DNA from: Verrucomicrobiota bacterium
GTDB lineage: Bacteria; Verrucomicrobiota; Verrucomicrobiia; Opitutales; Opitutaceae
Assembly (NCBI GenBank): GCA_023443455.1
Contig: JAEZUE010000078.1
Location: 1 to 63,003 of the forward strand
Length of the DNA stretch: 63,003 bases
Direction of reading: 5' to 3'
Shown: positions 16,854-25,789 of the stretch, piece by piece
Numbering within the stretch: the first letter of the stretch is position 1
Layout: the number at the start of each line of letters is the position of its first letter
Position numbers and translations under genes: made by a program
The notes under the pieces: model-generated
Told to the model about the DNA's origin: nothing
The model's input: only the letters and a program-made list of their open reading frames with translations
Databases searched by the model: none

Positions 16854-18440
16854 TCAGGGCAGGGCTTTGTATTTGAAATTCCAAAACCGGACCTCGCCCT
16901 GGCCGGTTGCGAGCAACGCGGGACGGAGGCTGAGGAAGCCGCCGAGCACATTGTGGTCGTAGCCCGAGACCGCGAAGTTCATCCAGTGCTTCGCCCAGCT
17001 CACGCCATCGGGACTGTACCAGACGCTAACATGGTGATGGTTGTTCCGGATGCGGAGATGGAAGCGCGTGCCGATCTGCGCGGGTTTCGGGAAATCGGTC
17101 ACCTCGCCCTTCCAGTATTCAATCATCTGTTTCTCCGAGAAGCCGAGGCCCGCGAACATGCGCTCGCTGTAGAACAGCAACAACCCCGCGGTCGCACCCT
17201 CGTCGCGGTCGATCTCGACCTCGATCTCGTACGCCTGGTCGCCGGTGACGCACGCGAGCGGGGAACTGTCCTTCGGCGAAGTGCCGGTCGCCTTCAGGAC
17301 CAGCGCGCCGTGCTCATGACGGTGGAGCTCGGCGAGCGGCCGGCCCGGACGGAAGAAGGCCCACTGGGTGCCGATCTTGTCGGTGCTGAAATCGTCCGAC
17401 AACGCGAGTCCGTGGGCGACGGCCGCGCCGCCCGCCGGCATCGGGATCGGCCGCGCCACATCGTGGCCGAGGTTGCGGATCCAGCCGTCGGCCGTCCACT
17501 CCACGGGCTCGAGCAGGGTCTGGCGGCCGAGGTTGTAGTAGCCGTTCTCGTAGCCGTGGTAGACGAGGTACCACTGCTTGTCGTCGGGGCCCTCGACCAG
17601 CGTGGCATGGCCCTTCGACCACCACTTCTCGGCGGCGGAGTGCGTGCGCACGACCGGGTTGTACGGGGAATTCTCCCACGGCCCCCGGATGCTTTTCGAC
17701 CGGGCCATGATCACCATGTGGCTGGTGGCCGGGCCGGCCGTGCCACCCTCGGCCAGCACCATGTAGAAATAGTCGCCGTGCCGCAGGATCTTCGGGCCCT
17801 CCTGGGCGAACGTCTCGATCTCCCAATGCTCGGGGATCGGCCAGCCGTCGTAGACCTTCGTCACCGGCCCGGTGATACTCAGACCGTCGTCGGAGAGCGG
17901 CGCCATCGTGCCGCCGTTGAAGAAGAGGTAACGTTTGCCGTCCTCGCCGACCGCGTGGCCGGGATCGAAGTTGGGCACGCCGAGATCGACCGGCGCGCTC
18001 CACGGACCGCGCGGATCGGCGGCGGTGACGACCATGTTGGTGAAGCCCGCATCGGTGAGCACCGGCAGGTAGATGTGGAAACGGCCGTCGTGGAACGCGA
18101 GGTCGGGCGCCCAGACGATGCCGACGGACTCGGCGAGCGCGGGACCGAGCGGCTCCCAGTTCACCAGATCGCGCGAGTGCCAGACGAGCAGTCCGGGCAC
18201 ATATCCGAACGACGAATGCACCATGTAGTAGTCGTCGCCGTGCTTGAGAACCGAGGGATCCGGCCGGTCGCCCGGGAGGATCGGGTTCACGAAGGAGCCG
18301 TTGCCCAGCGCGGCCTGGCGCTGGCCCTCGATGCCGCGGGCCCAGACCGACCGCAGGTCGGGGGAGTCGGCGTGCAGCCCGCCGGCGACACCGGATGCGA
18401 GAACAAGAAGGGGGAGCATTCGTCGGGAAAAGTTGCGCAT
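16854..18440 (-). CDS. Exported GH43-family glycoside hydrolase (528 aa)
   Basis: Family 43 enzymes are inverting arabinofuranosidases, xylosidases or galactosidases. The catalytic triad is visible: base Asp in GDRPDPSVL, pKa-modulating Asp in VWAPDLAFHDG, and acid Glu in FAQEGPKIL. The five-bladed propeller covers about residues 50-350. The C-terminal 180 residues (from LSDDFSTDKIGTQWAFF) form a concanavalin-like beta-sandwich often attached to GH43. The start is the ATG of MRNFSRRMLPLL, giving a signal peptide; an internal ATG seven codons later is possible. It is divergent from the AraC gene with only 60 bp between starts, so that regulator probably controls it. Confidence 0.9.
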   Translation of the reverse strand: MRNFSRRMLPLLVLASGVAGGLHADSPDLRSVWARGIEGQRQAALGNGSFVNPILPGDRPDPSVLKHGDDYYMVHSSFGYVPGLLVWHSRDLVNWEPLGPALAESVGIVWAPDLAFHDGRFHIYLPVLTDAGFTNMVVTAADPRGPWSAPVDLGVPNFDPGHAVGEDGKRYLFFNGGTMAPLSDDGLSITGPVTKVYDGWPIPEHWEIETFAQEGPKILRHGDYFYMVLAEGGTAGPATSHMVIMARSKSIRGPWENSPYNPVVRTHSAAEKWWSKGHATLVEGPDDKQWYLVYHGYENGYYNLGRQTLLEPVEWTADGWIRNLGHDVARPIPMPAGGAAVAHGLALSDDFSTDKIGTQWAFFRPGRPLAELHRHEHGALVLKATGTSPKDSSPLACVTGDQAYEIEVEIDRDEGATAGLLLFYSERMFAGLGFSEKQMIEYWKGEVTDFPKPAQIGTRFHLRIRNNHHHVSVWYSPDGVSWAKHWMNFAVSGYDHNVLGGFLSLRPALLATGQGEVRFWNFKYKALP

Positions 18441-18500
18441 GATGGACGGAGGGGGGACCGAGGTTCGCCAGCAGTTAACCACCGCCGCCGCGGGTTGCCT

Positions 18501-19361
18501 ATGGACAAGAACAACCGGCCTGTGGATGTTCCGCGCATGGCCTCGAACCTCGACGCGACCCGATGGCTCACGGCGCAGACGCTCCATCAGATCCAGATCC
18601 TCTCCTGCGACCTCTGCGACTTCGTCACCTGGGAGGCCCCCGACCATTGCGCGCCCTTCTGGCGGCTCTACTGGCACGACAAGGCCGGCGCGGAGATCGG
18701 GCTGGCCGCGGGTCCGCTGCGGATCCGGCCCGGCCACCTCGTGCTGATCCCGCCCAACACCCATTTCTCCTCGCGCCTGCGCCATCCGCTGCGCCAACTG
18801 TTCCTCCACTTCCTCGTCGAGCCGCGCCTCAAGGAGCCCATGGATACGGTCTTCCAGTTGCGCGGCACCGAGCTGCAGCGGGACTGCTGCGCGCGCATCG
18901 TCCGGGAGATCCAGGCCGACCCGGCGGGCATCGCCATCTCGCTGCTGGGGCAGATGCTCGTCGCCTCGGCCCTGCTCGGGCTGCCGCGGGAGTTGTGGTC
19001 GCCCCGCTTCGAGGACCCCCGCATCACCCGCGCCGTCGAGGCGATCGCCCGCGCGTATCCGACCCGCATCGACAACCGCCGGCTCGCCGCCGAGGCCTGC
19101 CTGCACCCCTCCTCCTTCATCCGGCTCTTCCGCCGGTGCACGGGGCACACGCCGCTGGAGCACCTCACGAACCTGCGGCTCGAGGAGGCGTGCACGCTGC
19201 TGCACTACGACGACGCCTCGCTCGACGAGATCGCCGCCAAGACCGGTTTCGGCGAACGCGGCTATTTCACGCGCGTTTTCTCGAAGGCCATGAACTGCTC
19301 GCCCGCGCGGTACCGGAAACTCGTCAACGTGAACGCCCGCCTGCGCCCACGCGGCGTTTGA
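18501..19361 (+). CDS. AraC-family transcriptional regulator (286 aa)
   Basis: The N-terminal part (residues about 20-120) resembles the cupin-like sensor of sugar-responsive AraC proteins (APFWRLYWHDKAGAEI, then PGHLVLIPPNTHFS). The C-terminal 100 residues hold two helix-turn-helix motifs (DNRRLAAEACLHPSSFIRLFRR and SLDEIAAKTGFGERGYFTRVF split across positions about 192-213 and 241-261), ending in the usual NCSPARYRK. The start could be the ATG at 18501 or MASN at 18537. It is divergent from GH43 and upstream of GH88 (95-bp gap), so it is very likely the local activator of both. Its inducer is unknown. Confidence 0.92.
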   Translation: MDKNNRPVDVPRMASNLDATRWLTAQTLHQIQILSCDLCDFVTWEAPDHCAPFWRLYWHDKAGAEIGLAAGPLRIRPGHLVLIPPNTHFSSRLRHPLRQLFLHFLVEPRLKEPMDTVFQLRGTELQRDCCARIVREIQADPAGIAISLLGQMLVASALLGLPRELWSPRFEDPRITRAVEAIARAYPTRIDNRRLAAEACLHPSSFIRLFRRCTGHTPLEHLTNLRLEEACTLLHYDDASLDEIAAKTGFGERGYFTRVFSKAMNCSPARYRKLVNVNARLRPRGV

Positions 19362-19456
19362 CAGCTCCGCCCGGGCCGAACCGTCCGAAACCGCGGCGTC
19401 CCCCGGCCCGCCAACTCGGGCTTGCCCCACCCCCGACCACGCGCAACCTCCGCCCC

Positions 19457-20659
19457 ATGCTCTCCCCTGGCATCGTCCGCCTCGCCCTCTCGACGTTCTG
19501 CGGCCTTCTCGTCGCCCCGATCCACGCCGCCCCCACCCCGCTCGCGGAGGTCGTCCGCGACGACTTCGCCTTCGCCGCCGGGCAATACTCGACGCTCCTG
19601 GCCAATCTCGGCGACCGCCCCGGCCTGCCGCGCAGCACCACCGCCGCCGGCCAGTTGAAGATCGTCGGCGCCGAGGACTGGACCAGCGGCTTCTTCCCCG
19701 GCTCCCTGTGGTTGATCTTCGAACACACCGGCGATCCCAAATGGCGGACCGCCGCCGAGGACTACACCGCGCGCCTCGAAAAGATCCGCCATTTCACCGG
19801 CCACCACGACATCGGCTTCATGCTGGGATGCAGCTACGGCAACGGCCTGCGCCTCACACAATCCGCCGACTACCGGGCGGTGCTCCTCGACGGGGCGCAG
19901 TCGCTCGCCTCGCGTTTCCGGCCCGCCGCCGGTGTGATCCGCTCATGGGATTTCGGCCCGTGGCGCTGCCCCGTCATCATCGACAACATGATGAACCTCG
20001 AGCTCCTGCTCTGGGCCGCAAAGGAGGGCGGCGACGAACAGCTGCGCACCATCGCCCTCAGCCACGCCGACCGCACCCTCGCCAACCATTTCCGGCCCGA
20101 CCACAGCTCCTTCCACCTCGTCGACTACGATCCCGAAACCGGCGCGGTGCTCAAGAAGCAGACCGTGCAGGGCCACGCCGATCCGTCGGCGTGGGCGCGC
20201 GGCCAGGCCTGGGGGCTCTACGGTTTCACGGTCATGTACCGCGAGACCCGCCGCCCCGAGTACCTCGCCCAGGCCCGCCGCATCGCGCAGTTCCTCGTCA
20301 ACCACCCGCGCCTGCCCGCCGACAAGATCCCGTACTGGGACTACGACGCCCCCGAGATTCCCGCCGCCCCGCGCGACACCTCCGCCGCCGCGATCATGTG
20401 CTCGGCACTGGTCGAGCTCTCCGGCTTCGTGCCGGAGCCGGAGGCCGGCCAATACCTCCACGTCGCCGAACTTCAGATCCGCTCGCTCTCCTCGCCCGCC
20501 TACCGCGGGGAAAAGGGCGGCAACGGCGGTTTCCTGCTCCTGCACGCCGTCGGCCACATTCCCGAAAAGCACGAGATCGACGTCCCGCTCGTCTACGGCG
20601 ACTACTACTTCCTCGAAGCCCTGCACCGCTTCTCCGACCGCCTCGCCCTGAAACCGTAG
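19457..20659 (+). CDS. Exported GH88-family unsaturated uronyl hydrolase (400 aa)
   Basis: GH88 enzymes remove the unsaturated uronic acid left at the non-reducing end by polysaccharide lyases. The ATG of MLSPGIVRLAL gives a signal peptide ending in IHAAP. Family marks are HHDIGFMLGCSYGNG, containing the first key Asp; IIDNMMNLELLLWA, with the second Asp; and HADPSAWARGQAWGLYGF. The C-terminal YGDYYFLEAL is also typical. Length matches the family (about 380-400). The family acts on glucuronyl, ulvan or heparin-type fragments; the exact substrate is not clear. The gene follows AraC and may share its control. Confidence 0.92.
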   Translation: MLSPGIVRLALSTFCGLLVAPIHAAPTPLAEVVRDDFAFAAGQYSTLLANLGDRPGLPRSTTAAGQLKIVGAEDWTSGFFPGSLWLIFEHTGDPKWRTAAEDYTARLEKIRHFTGHHDIGFMLGCSYGNGLRLTQSADYRAVLLDGAQSLASRFRPAAGVIRSWDFGPWRCPVIIDNMMNLELLLWAAKEGGDEQLRTIALSHADRTLANHFRPDHSSFHLVDYDPETGAVLKKQTVQGHADPSAWARGQAWGLYGFTVMYRETRRPEYLAQARRIAQFLVNHPRLPADKIPYWDYDAPEIPAAPRDTSAAAIMCSALVELSGFVPEPEAGQYLHVAELQIRSLSSPAYRGEKGGNGGFLLLHAVGHIPEKHEIDVPLVYGDYYFLEALHRFSDRLALKP

Positions 20660-21087
20660 CTCGGATACAATCCGACCCGTCGCCGGACCGCGGAGCGGTT
20701 CGCCCCCGGGGCGAGCACACGGCCGCGCGCCAACGGGTGCATACGGCCTCCCATGCGCACCGCCCCGCGGCCGCGCGGGACGAATTCGCGGGGGAAACAC
20801 GGAAACTCGGGAAGCCCGATCCGGCAGTCGGGGCTGCCGCGCTCCCAAGCGCCGGAAACCACCGTCGGTTCGTCCGCCGACCGCCTCGGGCGCGCAAGAC
20901 AGAAGCGACGCACCTCGCCGACCTGGCTCGGCCTGAAGGAGGGCAGTGAGTCCGCGGATCTGGGCATGGCGCAGGGAGACACCGGCGCACCGAACAGGCC
21001 ACCGTTCAAGAATAGCCATGCACCGGCCAAGAACCGCCATTCCGCCCGGACCGCCGCAAGCCTATGCTTCCCCCAGCCCATCCCCCC
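20660..21087. other. Intergenic spacer with two small hairpins, no gene seen
   Basis: After the GH88 stop there is CGGAT-ACA-ATCCG (20662-20674) and then a GC palindrome at 20698-20716 (GTTCGCCCC-C-GGGGCGAGC). Neither is followed by a T-run. The remaining 370 bp contain no reading frame with protein-like composition and no promoter I would defend. The following sugar-oxidation genes must be expressed from here. Confidence 0.5.
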
Positions 21088-21936
21088 ATGCTCATCGACG
21101 CCCACCAGCATTTCTGGCACTACTCCGCCGCCGAGTACGACTGGATCGACGACTCCATGGCGGCGCTCCGTCGGGACTTCCTGCCCGAGGACCTGCTGCC
21201 GCTGCTCGCAACCGCCGGCATCGGGGGCACGGTCGCGGTGCAGGCACGCCAGTCGGTCGCCGAGACCGAGTGGCTGCTGGCCTTCGCCGCCGCCTTCCCG
21301 CAGGTCAGGGGCGTGGTCGGCTGGATGCCGCTGGCCGAGCGCGGTGCCGAGATCGGCCGCCTGCTCGACCGCTTCGCCGCCGAACCGGCCTTCAAGGGCG
21401 TGCGCCACGTGCTGCAGGCCGAGGCGGACAGTTACCTCGACCTGCCCGGTTTCAACGCCGCGCTCGCCCAGGTGGCCGACCGGGGCCTCACCTACGACCT
21501 GCTTGTGTTCGCCCACCAATTACCCGCCGTGCTGGCATGGGTCGACCGGCATCCGCGTTTGCCCATCGTGCTCGACCACATCGCCAAACCGGTCGTGCAG
21601 GGTGCGCCGCCGGCCGATTGGCGGGCGTGGATCCGTGATTTGGCGAAACGCCAAAACGTCGCCTGCAAGTTCTCCGGCCTCGTCACCGAGGGGCCCGGCC
21701 GGAGCTGGAACGCCGCGTTGTTGCAGCCCTACTTCGACGAGGTGCTCTCGGCATTCGGGCCGGAGCGCCTGATGTACGGCTCCGACTGGCCCGTCTGCCT
21801 CGTCGCCAGCGACTACCTACGCTGGCACGCCTTCGTGCGCGACTGCACCGCGCCCCTCGCCCCCGCCGAACGCGACGCGATCCTCGGCGGCACCGCCACC
21901 CGCTTCTACCGTCTCACAACCCAGCGATCGGGATGA
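21088..21936 (+). CDS. Amidohydrolase-2 family sugar lactonase, L-fuconolactonase type (282 aa)
   Basis: Members hydrolyse L-fuconolactone, L-rhamnonolactone or L-galactonolactone to the open acid. The metal motif DAHQHFWHY is at residues 4-12, the central His is in LDHIAKP, and the C-terminal Asp is in YGSDWPV. Length fits this COG3618-type lactonase group. The start was set at the ATG of MLIDAHQHF, since the eight codons before it are Pro-rich and unlikely. It precedes an L-galactose dehydrogenase-like AKR (154-bp gap) and a zinc dehydrogenase, which argues for an aldose to lactone to acid route. Confidence 0.88.
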   Translation: MLIDAHQHFWHYSAAEYDWIDDSMAALRRDFLPEDLLPLLATAGIGGTVAVQARQSVAETEWLLAFAAAFPQVRGVVGWMPLAERGAEIGRLLDRFAAEPAFKGVRHVLQAEADSYLDLPGFNAALAQVADRGLTYDLLVFAHQLPAVLAWVDRHPRLPIVLDHIAKPVVQGAPPADWRAWIRDLAKRQNVACKFSGLVTEGPGRSWNAALLQPYFDEVLSAFGPERLMYGSDWPVCLVASDYLRWHAFVRDCTAPLAPAERDAILGGTATRFYRLTTQRSG

Positions 21937-22090
21937 TCGGAACACCACGGACTTTGCGGGCACCCACGCCCCCCGTTGCTTCATCCGCGCCCATCCGGGC
22001 CCGCCGCGGCCCGCCCACCGACGGCCCCGTTCGGCTCGGTCGCCGCGCCGCGGCCCCGCCCCCCAACGCCTGCCCACAGTAGATTTGACC

Positions 22091-23044
22091 ATGCACTACC
22101 GCGCCCTTGGCCGCACCGGCCTCAACGTCTCCGTCCTCAGCCTCGGCGGCTCCTCGCTCGGCGGCGCCTTCCGCGAAACCGACGACGCCGAGAGCATCCG
22201 CACCGTCCATACCGCCTTCGACCTCGGCATCAACTTCGTCGACGTCTCGCCCTACTACGGCGCCACCCGCGCCGAGACCGTGCTAGGCAGGGCGCTGCGC
22301 GGAATCCGCCGCGACCGCTACATCCTCGCGACCAAGGTCGGCCAATACGGCGACGGCGCGTTCGACTTCTCCGCCGAACGCGTGACCCGCAGCCTCGACG
22401 AAAGCTGCGCCCGCCTCGGCGTCGACCACGTCGACCTGCTGCAATGCCACGACATCGAGTTCGCCGATCTCGACCAGATCGTGGACGAGACTCTGCCCGC
22501 CCTGCTCGAGCTGAAGCAGGCCGGCCGCATCGGGCACATCGGCATCACCGGCCTGCCGTTGAAGATCTTCCCCGCGGTGATCGACCGCGTGCCCGCCGGC
22601 ACCGTCGAGACGATCCTCTCCTTCTGCCGCTACGAGTTGAACGACTCCTCGCTCGCCACGCTCCTGCCCTATTTCGCCGAACGCGGGATCGGGGTCATCA
22701 ACGCCGCGCCCACCGGCATGGGCCTGCTCACCGCGCGCGGCGTGCCCACGTGGCACCCCGCCACGCCCGCGATGGTCGAGGGCGCCCGACGGGCGGTCGA
22801 CTACTGCCGGTCCGTCGGCGCCGACATCGTGAAGCTCGCGCTCCAGTTCTCCATCGCCGATCCCCGCATCGCCACGACGCTCGTCGGCACCGCCAACCCC
22901 GAGAACATCCGGCGCAACGTCGCGTATGCCGACGAGCCGGTCGACTTCATGCTCATGGCCAAGGTGCTTGAAATCCTGAATCCGATCCACAACCACAACT
23001 TCACCCGCGGTCGCCCCGAAAACCGCGACCCGGTCGTGGGGTGA
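22091..23044 (+). CDS. Aldo/keto reductase, L-galactose (L-fucose) dehydrogenase-like (317 aa)
   Basis: AKR tetrad residues are present: Asp in NFVDVSPYYG, Tyr in YYGAT, Lys in LATKVGQYG, and His in LLQCHDIEF. Stretches such as HDIEFADLDQIV, GHIGITGLPLKIF and WHPATP closely resemble plant L-galactose dehydrogenase as I remember it. The same subfamily contains bacterial L-fucose dehydrogenases, L-fucose being 6-deoxy-L-galactose. It would oxidise C1 of the sugar to a lactone for the lactonase encoded just upstream. The ATG of MHYRALGRTG was chosen. The zinc dehydrogenase starts 74 bp after its stop. Confidence 0.88.
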   Translation: MHYRALGRTGLNVSVLSLGGSSLGGAFRETDDAESIRTVHTAFDLGINFVDVSPYYGATRAETVLGRALRGIRRDRYILATKVGQYGDGAFDFSAERVTRSLDESCARLGVDHVDLLQCHDIEFADLDQIVDETLPALLELKQAGRIGHIGITGLPLKIFPAVIDRVPAGTVETILSFCRYELNDSSLATLLPYFAERGIGVINAAPTGMGLLTARGVPTWHPATPAMVEGARRAVDYCRSVGADIVKLALQFSIADPRIATTLVGTANPENIRRNVAYADEPVDFMLMAKVLEILNPIHNHNFTRGRPENRDPVVG

Positions 23045-23118
23045 AACACCGTCGCCCACACGACCAGACACCGTTCCCGACGCACGCCTCCCCTCCCCGA
23101 CTCCGGCAGACCGCCCCC

Positions 23119-24147
23119 ATGAACGCCCTCGTCCTCGAACAACCCGGCCATCTCGTCGCCACCGAGATCCCCCCGCCCGCCGCCCCCGGCCCCGGCGAGG
23201 CCTTGGTGCGCGTGCACTGTATCGGAGTCTGCGGAACAGACATCCATGCCCACGCCGGCCGGCAGCCGTTCTTCACCTACCCGCGAATTCTCGGGCATGA
23301 ACTCGGCGTCGAAGTGCTCGCGGTCGGTGCCGGCGTGGCGAACGTGCGCCCCGGCGAGCGTTGCGCGGTCGAGCCCTACCTCGACTGCGGCCACTGCATC
23401 GCCTGCCGCCGTGGCCGAGGCAATTGCTGCCGCGAGCTCAAGGTCATGGGCGTGCATGTCGACGGCGGCATGCGCGGGCAGCTCGTGATCCCCGCCGCCA
23501 AGCTGCATCCCTCCGCGGCGCTCGCCTACGAACAACTGGCGTTGGTCGAACCGCTCGGCATCGGCGCCCATGCGGTCCAACGCGCCGCCCTCGAGCCCGG
23601 CGAAACCGTCGCCGTGCTCGGCGCGGGCCCGATCGGGCTCTCGGTGATCCAGTTCGCCCGCGCCGCCGGGGCGCGCGTGCTGGTCGTCGACGTCAACCAA
23701 GCCCGCCTCGCCTTTTGCCGGGAGCGGCTGGAGCTCGCCGCAAACGACTGCCTCGACGCCCGCGCGGGCGAACCCGCCGCACTGCTCGCCGAACGCACCG
23801 GCGGCGACATGCCCACCGCGGTGTTCGACGCGACCGGCAACCCCCGGTCGATGGCCGGCGCGTTTTTATATCCGGCGCACGGAGGACGGCTGGTCTTCGT
23901 GGGCCTCTTTCCCGGTGAACTGACGTTCAGCGATCCGGAATTCCACCGGCGCGAGCTCAGCGTGCTCGGCAGCCGCAACTCGCTGCCCGGCGACTTCCGG
24001 CGCATCATCGGGCTCGTCGAGGCCGGCCGCGTCGACACCGCGCCCTGGATCACCCACCGGGCCCTCTTCCGCGACGTCCCGGCGCTCTTCCCGAGCTGGA
24101 CCCGGCCCGAAACCGGAGTCCTGAAAGCGATGATCGAAGTCGGGTGA
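23119..24147 (+). CDS. Zinc-dependent medium-chain dehydrogenase, possibly L-galactonate 5-dehydrogenase-like (342 aa)
   Basis: Catalytic zinc ligands are the Cys in GVCGTDIH and the His-Glu pair in LGHELGVEV. The structural zinc site has the CxxCxxCx7C pattern in DCGHCIACRRGRGNCC. The Rossmann motif GAGPIGLS followed by an acidic VVDV points to NAD rather than NADP. It groups by eye with polyol and sugar-acid dehydrogenases. In an L-galactose pathway the third step would be oxidation of L-galactonate to tagaturonate, which such enzymes perform; this assignment comes from context only. It is the last gene of the three-gene rightward set. Confidence 0.87.
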   Translation: MNALVLEQPGHLVATEIPPPAAPGPGEALVRVHCIGVCGTDIHAHAGRQPFFTYPRILGHELGVEVLAVGAGVANVRPGERCAVEPYLDCGHCIACRRGRGNCCRELKVMGVHVDGGMRGQLVIPAAKLHPSAALAYEQLALVEPLGIGAHAVQRAALEPGETVAVLGAGPIGLSVIQFARAAGARVLVVDVNQARLAFCRERLELAANDCLDARAGEPAALLAERTGGDMPTAVFDATGNPRSMAGAFLYPAHGGRLVFVGLFPGELTFSDPEFHRRELSVLGSRNSLPGDFRRIIGLVEAGRVDTAPWITHRALFRDVPALFPSWTRPETGVLKAMIEVG

Positions 24148-24367
24148 CGACACCAGTTGCGGGAGGAGACCCGGCCGAGCCGCGGCTCCCTCCCGCGGAT
24201 CCGTGCTGCCGACCAGACGCCTCCCCGTGAGCCGGTGGAGCGTCCGGTAGGCCACCACCAAACTTCACCCGGCGGCATCCACGACCGGCAACCCGACGGC
24301 CTCGTCCACGATCCGCTCGTCGACAACAAACCTCGACAGCGCCGGTGGGTTCGCCCACATCGGCGGC

Positions 24368-25396
24368 ATGCGCGTTGTCGGCAGCCTGTTTCTCGCGGTT
24401 TCACTCCTGGGCGGGGTCCTCGCCCAGGAACCGGCCCTGCCGGCCGGCGAACCCGTCGAAGCCCCCCCCGCCGCGATCGTCGCGGCCCGCGAGTTGTCCA
24501 CCACCGAGGCGGTCACCCTCGGGCTCGTCGAGGGCATCACCGAATTTCTGCCGGTCTCCTCGACCGGCCACCTGATCGTCGCGGGCCACTTCTTCGGCCT
24601 GGAGGACAAGACGCAGCTCACCGACGCGGCCGGCAACCCGCGCTGGATCGAGCCGCCCAGCGCGGAGGAGCCCGCGGGCCGGCCGCTCACGGTGAAGGCC
24701 GCGGCGGACGCGTTCACGGTCATCATCCAGATCGGCGGCATCGCGGCGGTCGTCGTGCTTTATTGGAGCCAATTGTGGGGCATCGCGCTCGGGCTTTGCG
24801 GCATGAACCCCGCCGGCCTGCTGCTGCTGCGCAACATCGCGCTGGGCGTATTGCCCGCGGCGGTACTCGGGTTGTCGTTCGACGACTGGATCGAGGCGCA
24901 TCTCTTCTCGGTGCCCGCCGTGATCGCCGCGCTGGTCGTCGGTGGCATCCTGATGATCGCGGTCGACCGCTGGCGGAAGCGCTCCCATTGGAACCGGGCG
25001 AGCGGCCGCGGCCCCGCCGAACTGCGCCCCGGCGAGGCATTGCTGGTCGGCGGGATGCAGTGCCTGGCGATGTGGCCCGGCACCAGCCGCTCGATGATGA
25101 CCATCGTGGGCGGCTACTGCGTCGGGCTGAAGCCTGCCCAGGCCGCGGAATTCAGTTTCCTGCTCGGCCTGCCCACCCTCGCGGGCGCCGCACTGCTGAA
25201 GGGGATCAAGGGCGGACCGGCCATGCTCGAGGTCTTCGGCTGGCAGCCGGTCGTGCTCGGCACCGTCGTGGCTTTCGTCTCCGCCGCCCTCGCGATCAAG
25301 GTGCTCGTCGCCACCCTCACCCGCTTCGGCCTCACCCCCTTCGCCATCTACCGCATCCTGCTCGCCGCCGCGCTGGCCTTCATGCTTTTCACCTGA
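24368..25396 (+). CDS. uppP: Undecaprenyl-diphosphate phosphatase, BacA/UppP family (342 aa)
   Basis: It recycles the C55 carrier by removing one phosphate from undecaprenyl diphosphate, and confers bacitracin resistance in other bacteria. Both active-site motifs are intact: EGITEFLPVSSTGHL and PGTSRSMM. About eight membrane segments are present. The protein is longer than the usual 265-290 residues: it begins with an extra signal-peptide-like segment (MRVVGSLFLAVSLLGG, cleavage after LAQ) and a Pro-rich linker of about 25 residues before the first conserved motif, and it has a 30-residue polar insert after that motif. The 220-bp upstream spacer has one GC hairpin and no gene. Confidence 0.95.
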   Translation: MRVVGSLFLAVSLLGGVLAQEPALPAGEPVEAPPAAIVAARELSTTEAVTLGLVEGITEFLPVSSTGHLIVAGHFFGLEDKTQLTDAAGNPRWIEPPSAEEPAGRPLTVKAAADAFTVIIQIGGIAAVVVLYWSQLWGIALGLCGMNPAGLLLLRNIALGVLPAAVLGLSFDDWIEAHLFSVPAVIAALVVGGILMIAVDRWRKRSHWNRASGRGPAELRPGEALLVGGMQCLAMWPGTSRSMMTIVGGYCVGLKPAQAAEFSFLLGLPTLAGAALLKGIKGGPAMLEVFGWQPVVLGTVVAFVSAALAIKVLVATLTRFGLTPFAIYRILLAAALAFMLFT

Positions 25397-25574
25397 AACC
25401 GGCCTTTCCGCGGCGATTTTGAACGCCGGAGCCCTTCTTCGCGTCACTTGCACCCAAGAGTACCACTTTCGGCCCGACTCCCTGCTTGACCAGTCCCGAC
25501 CCGGATCTTTACTCGCACCCTTTCCGCACTCGGGACGTCTCGTTCCGCGACGGCAATACCGACCCAAATTCATC

Positions 25575-25751
25575 ATGGCCCAACCGAAACGTAAACAGTC
25601 CAAGCGCCGCAGCGCTCTCCGTCGCGCCGCCAACGCCTTCAAGGCTCCCGAATTCGCCCGCGACGCCGATGGCTCCCTCTTCCGCCCGCACCGCGTGAAC
25701 CCGAAGACCGGGATGTACCGCGGTCGTCAAGTGCTCGACGTCGAGGTCTGA
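25575..25751 (+). CDS. rpmF: 50S ribosomal protein bL32 (58 aa)
   Basis: A small basic protein with the family start MAQPKRKQSKRRSALRRA. The C-terminal half (PHRVNPKTGMYRGRQVLD) matches the bL32 layout. The zinc-binding Cys residues found in some bL32 forms are absent, so this is the zinc-independent type. It heads the classical rpmF-plsX-fabH arrangement, with plsX 38 bp downstream, linking ribosome and fatty-acid synthesis. A possible promoter is TTGACC near 25486 with a weak -10 around 25508; this is tentative. Confidence 0.95.
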   Translation: MAQPKRKQSKRRSALRRAANAFKAPEFARDADGSLFRPHRVNPKTGMYRGRQVLDVEV

Positions 25752-25789
25752 CGGCCGTTTAGGTCCGGCTCCCAGCCGTCCTGCACGCA

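Noticed and set aside
23119..24147. Assignment of the zinc dehydrogenase as threonine or alcohol dehydrogenase
   Set aside because: The motifs are shared by the whole superfamily; the sugar-oxidation context is a better guide, so only a tentative sugar-acid role is given.
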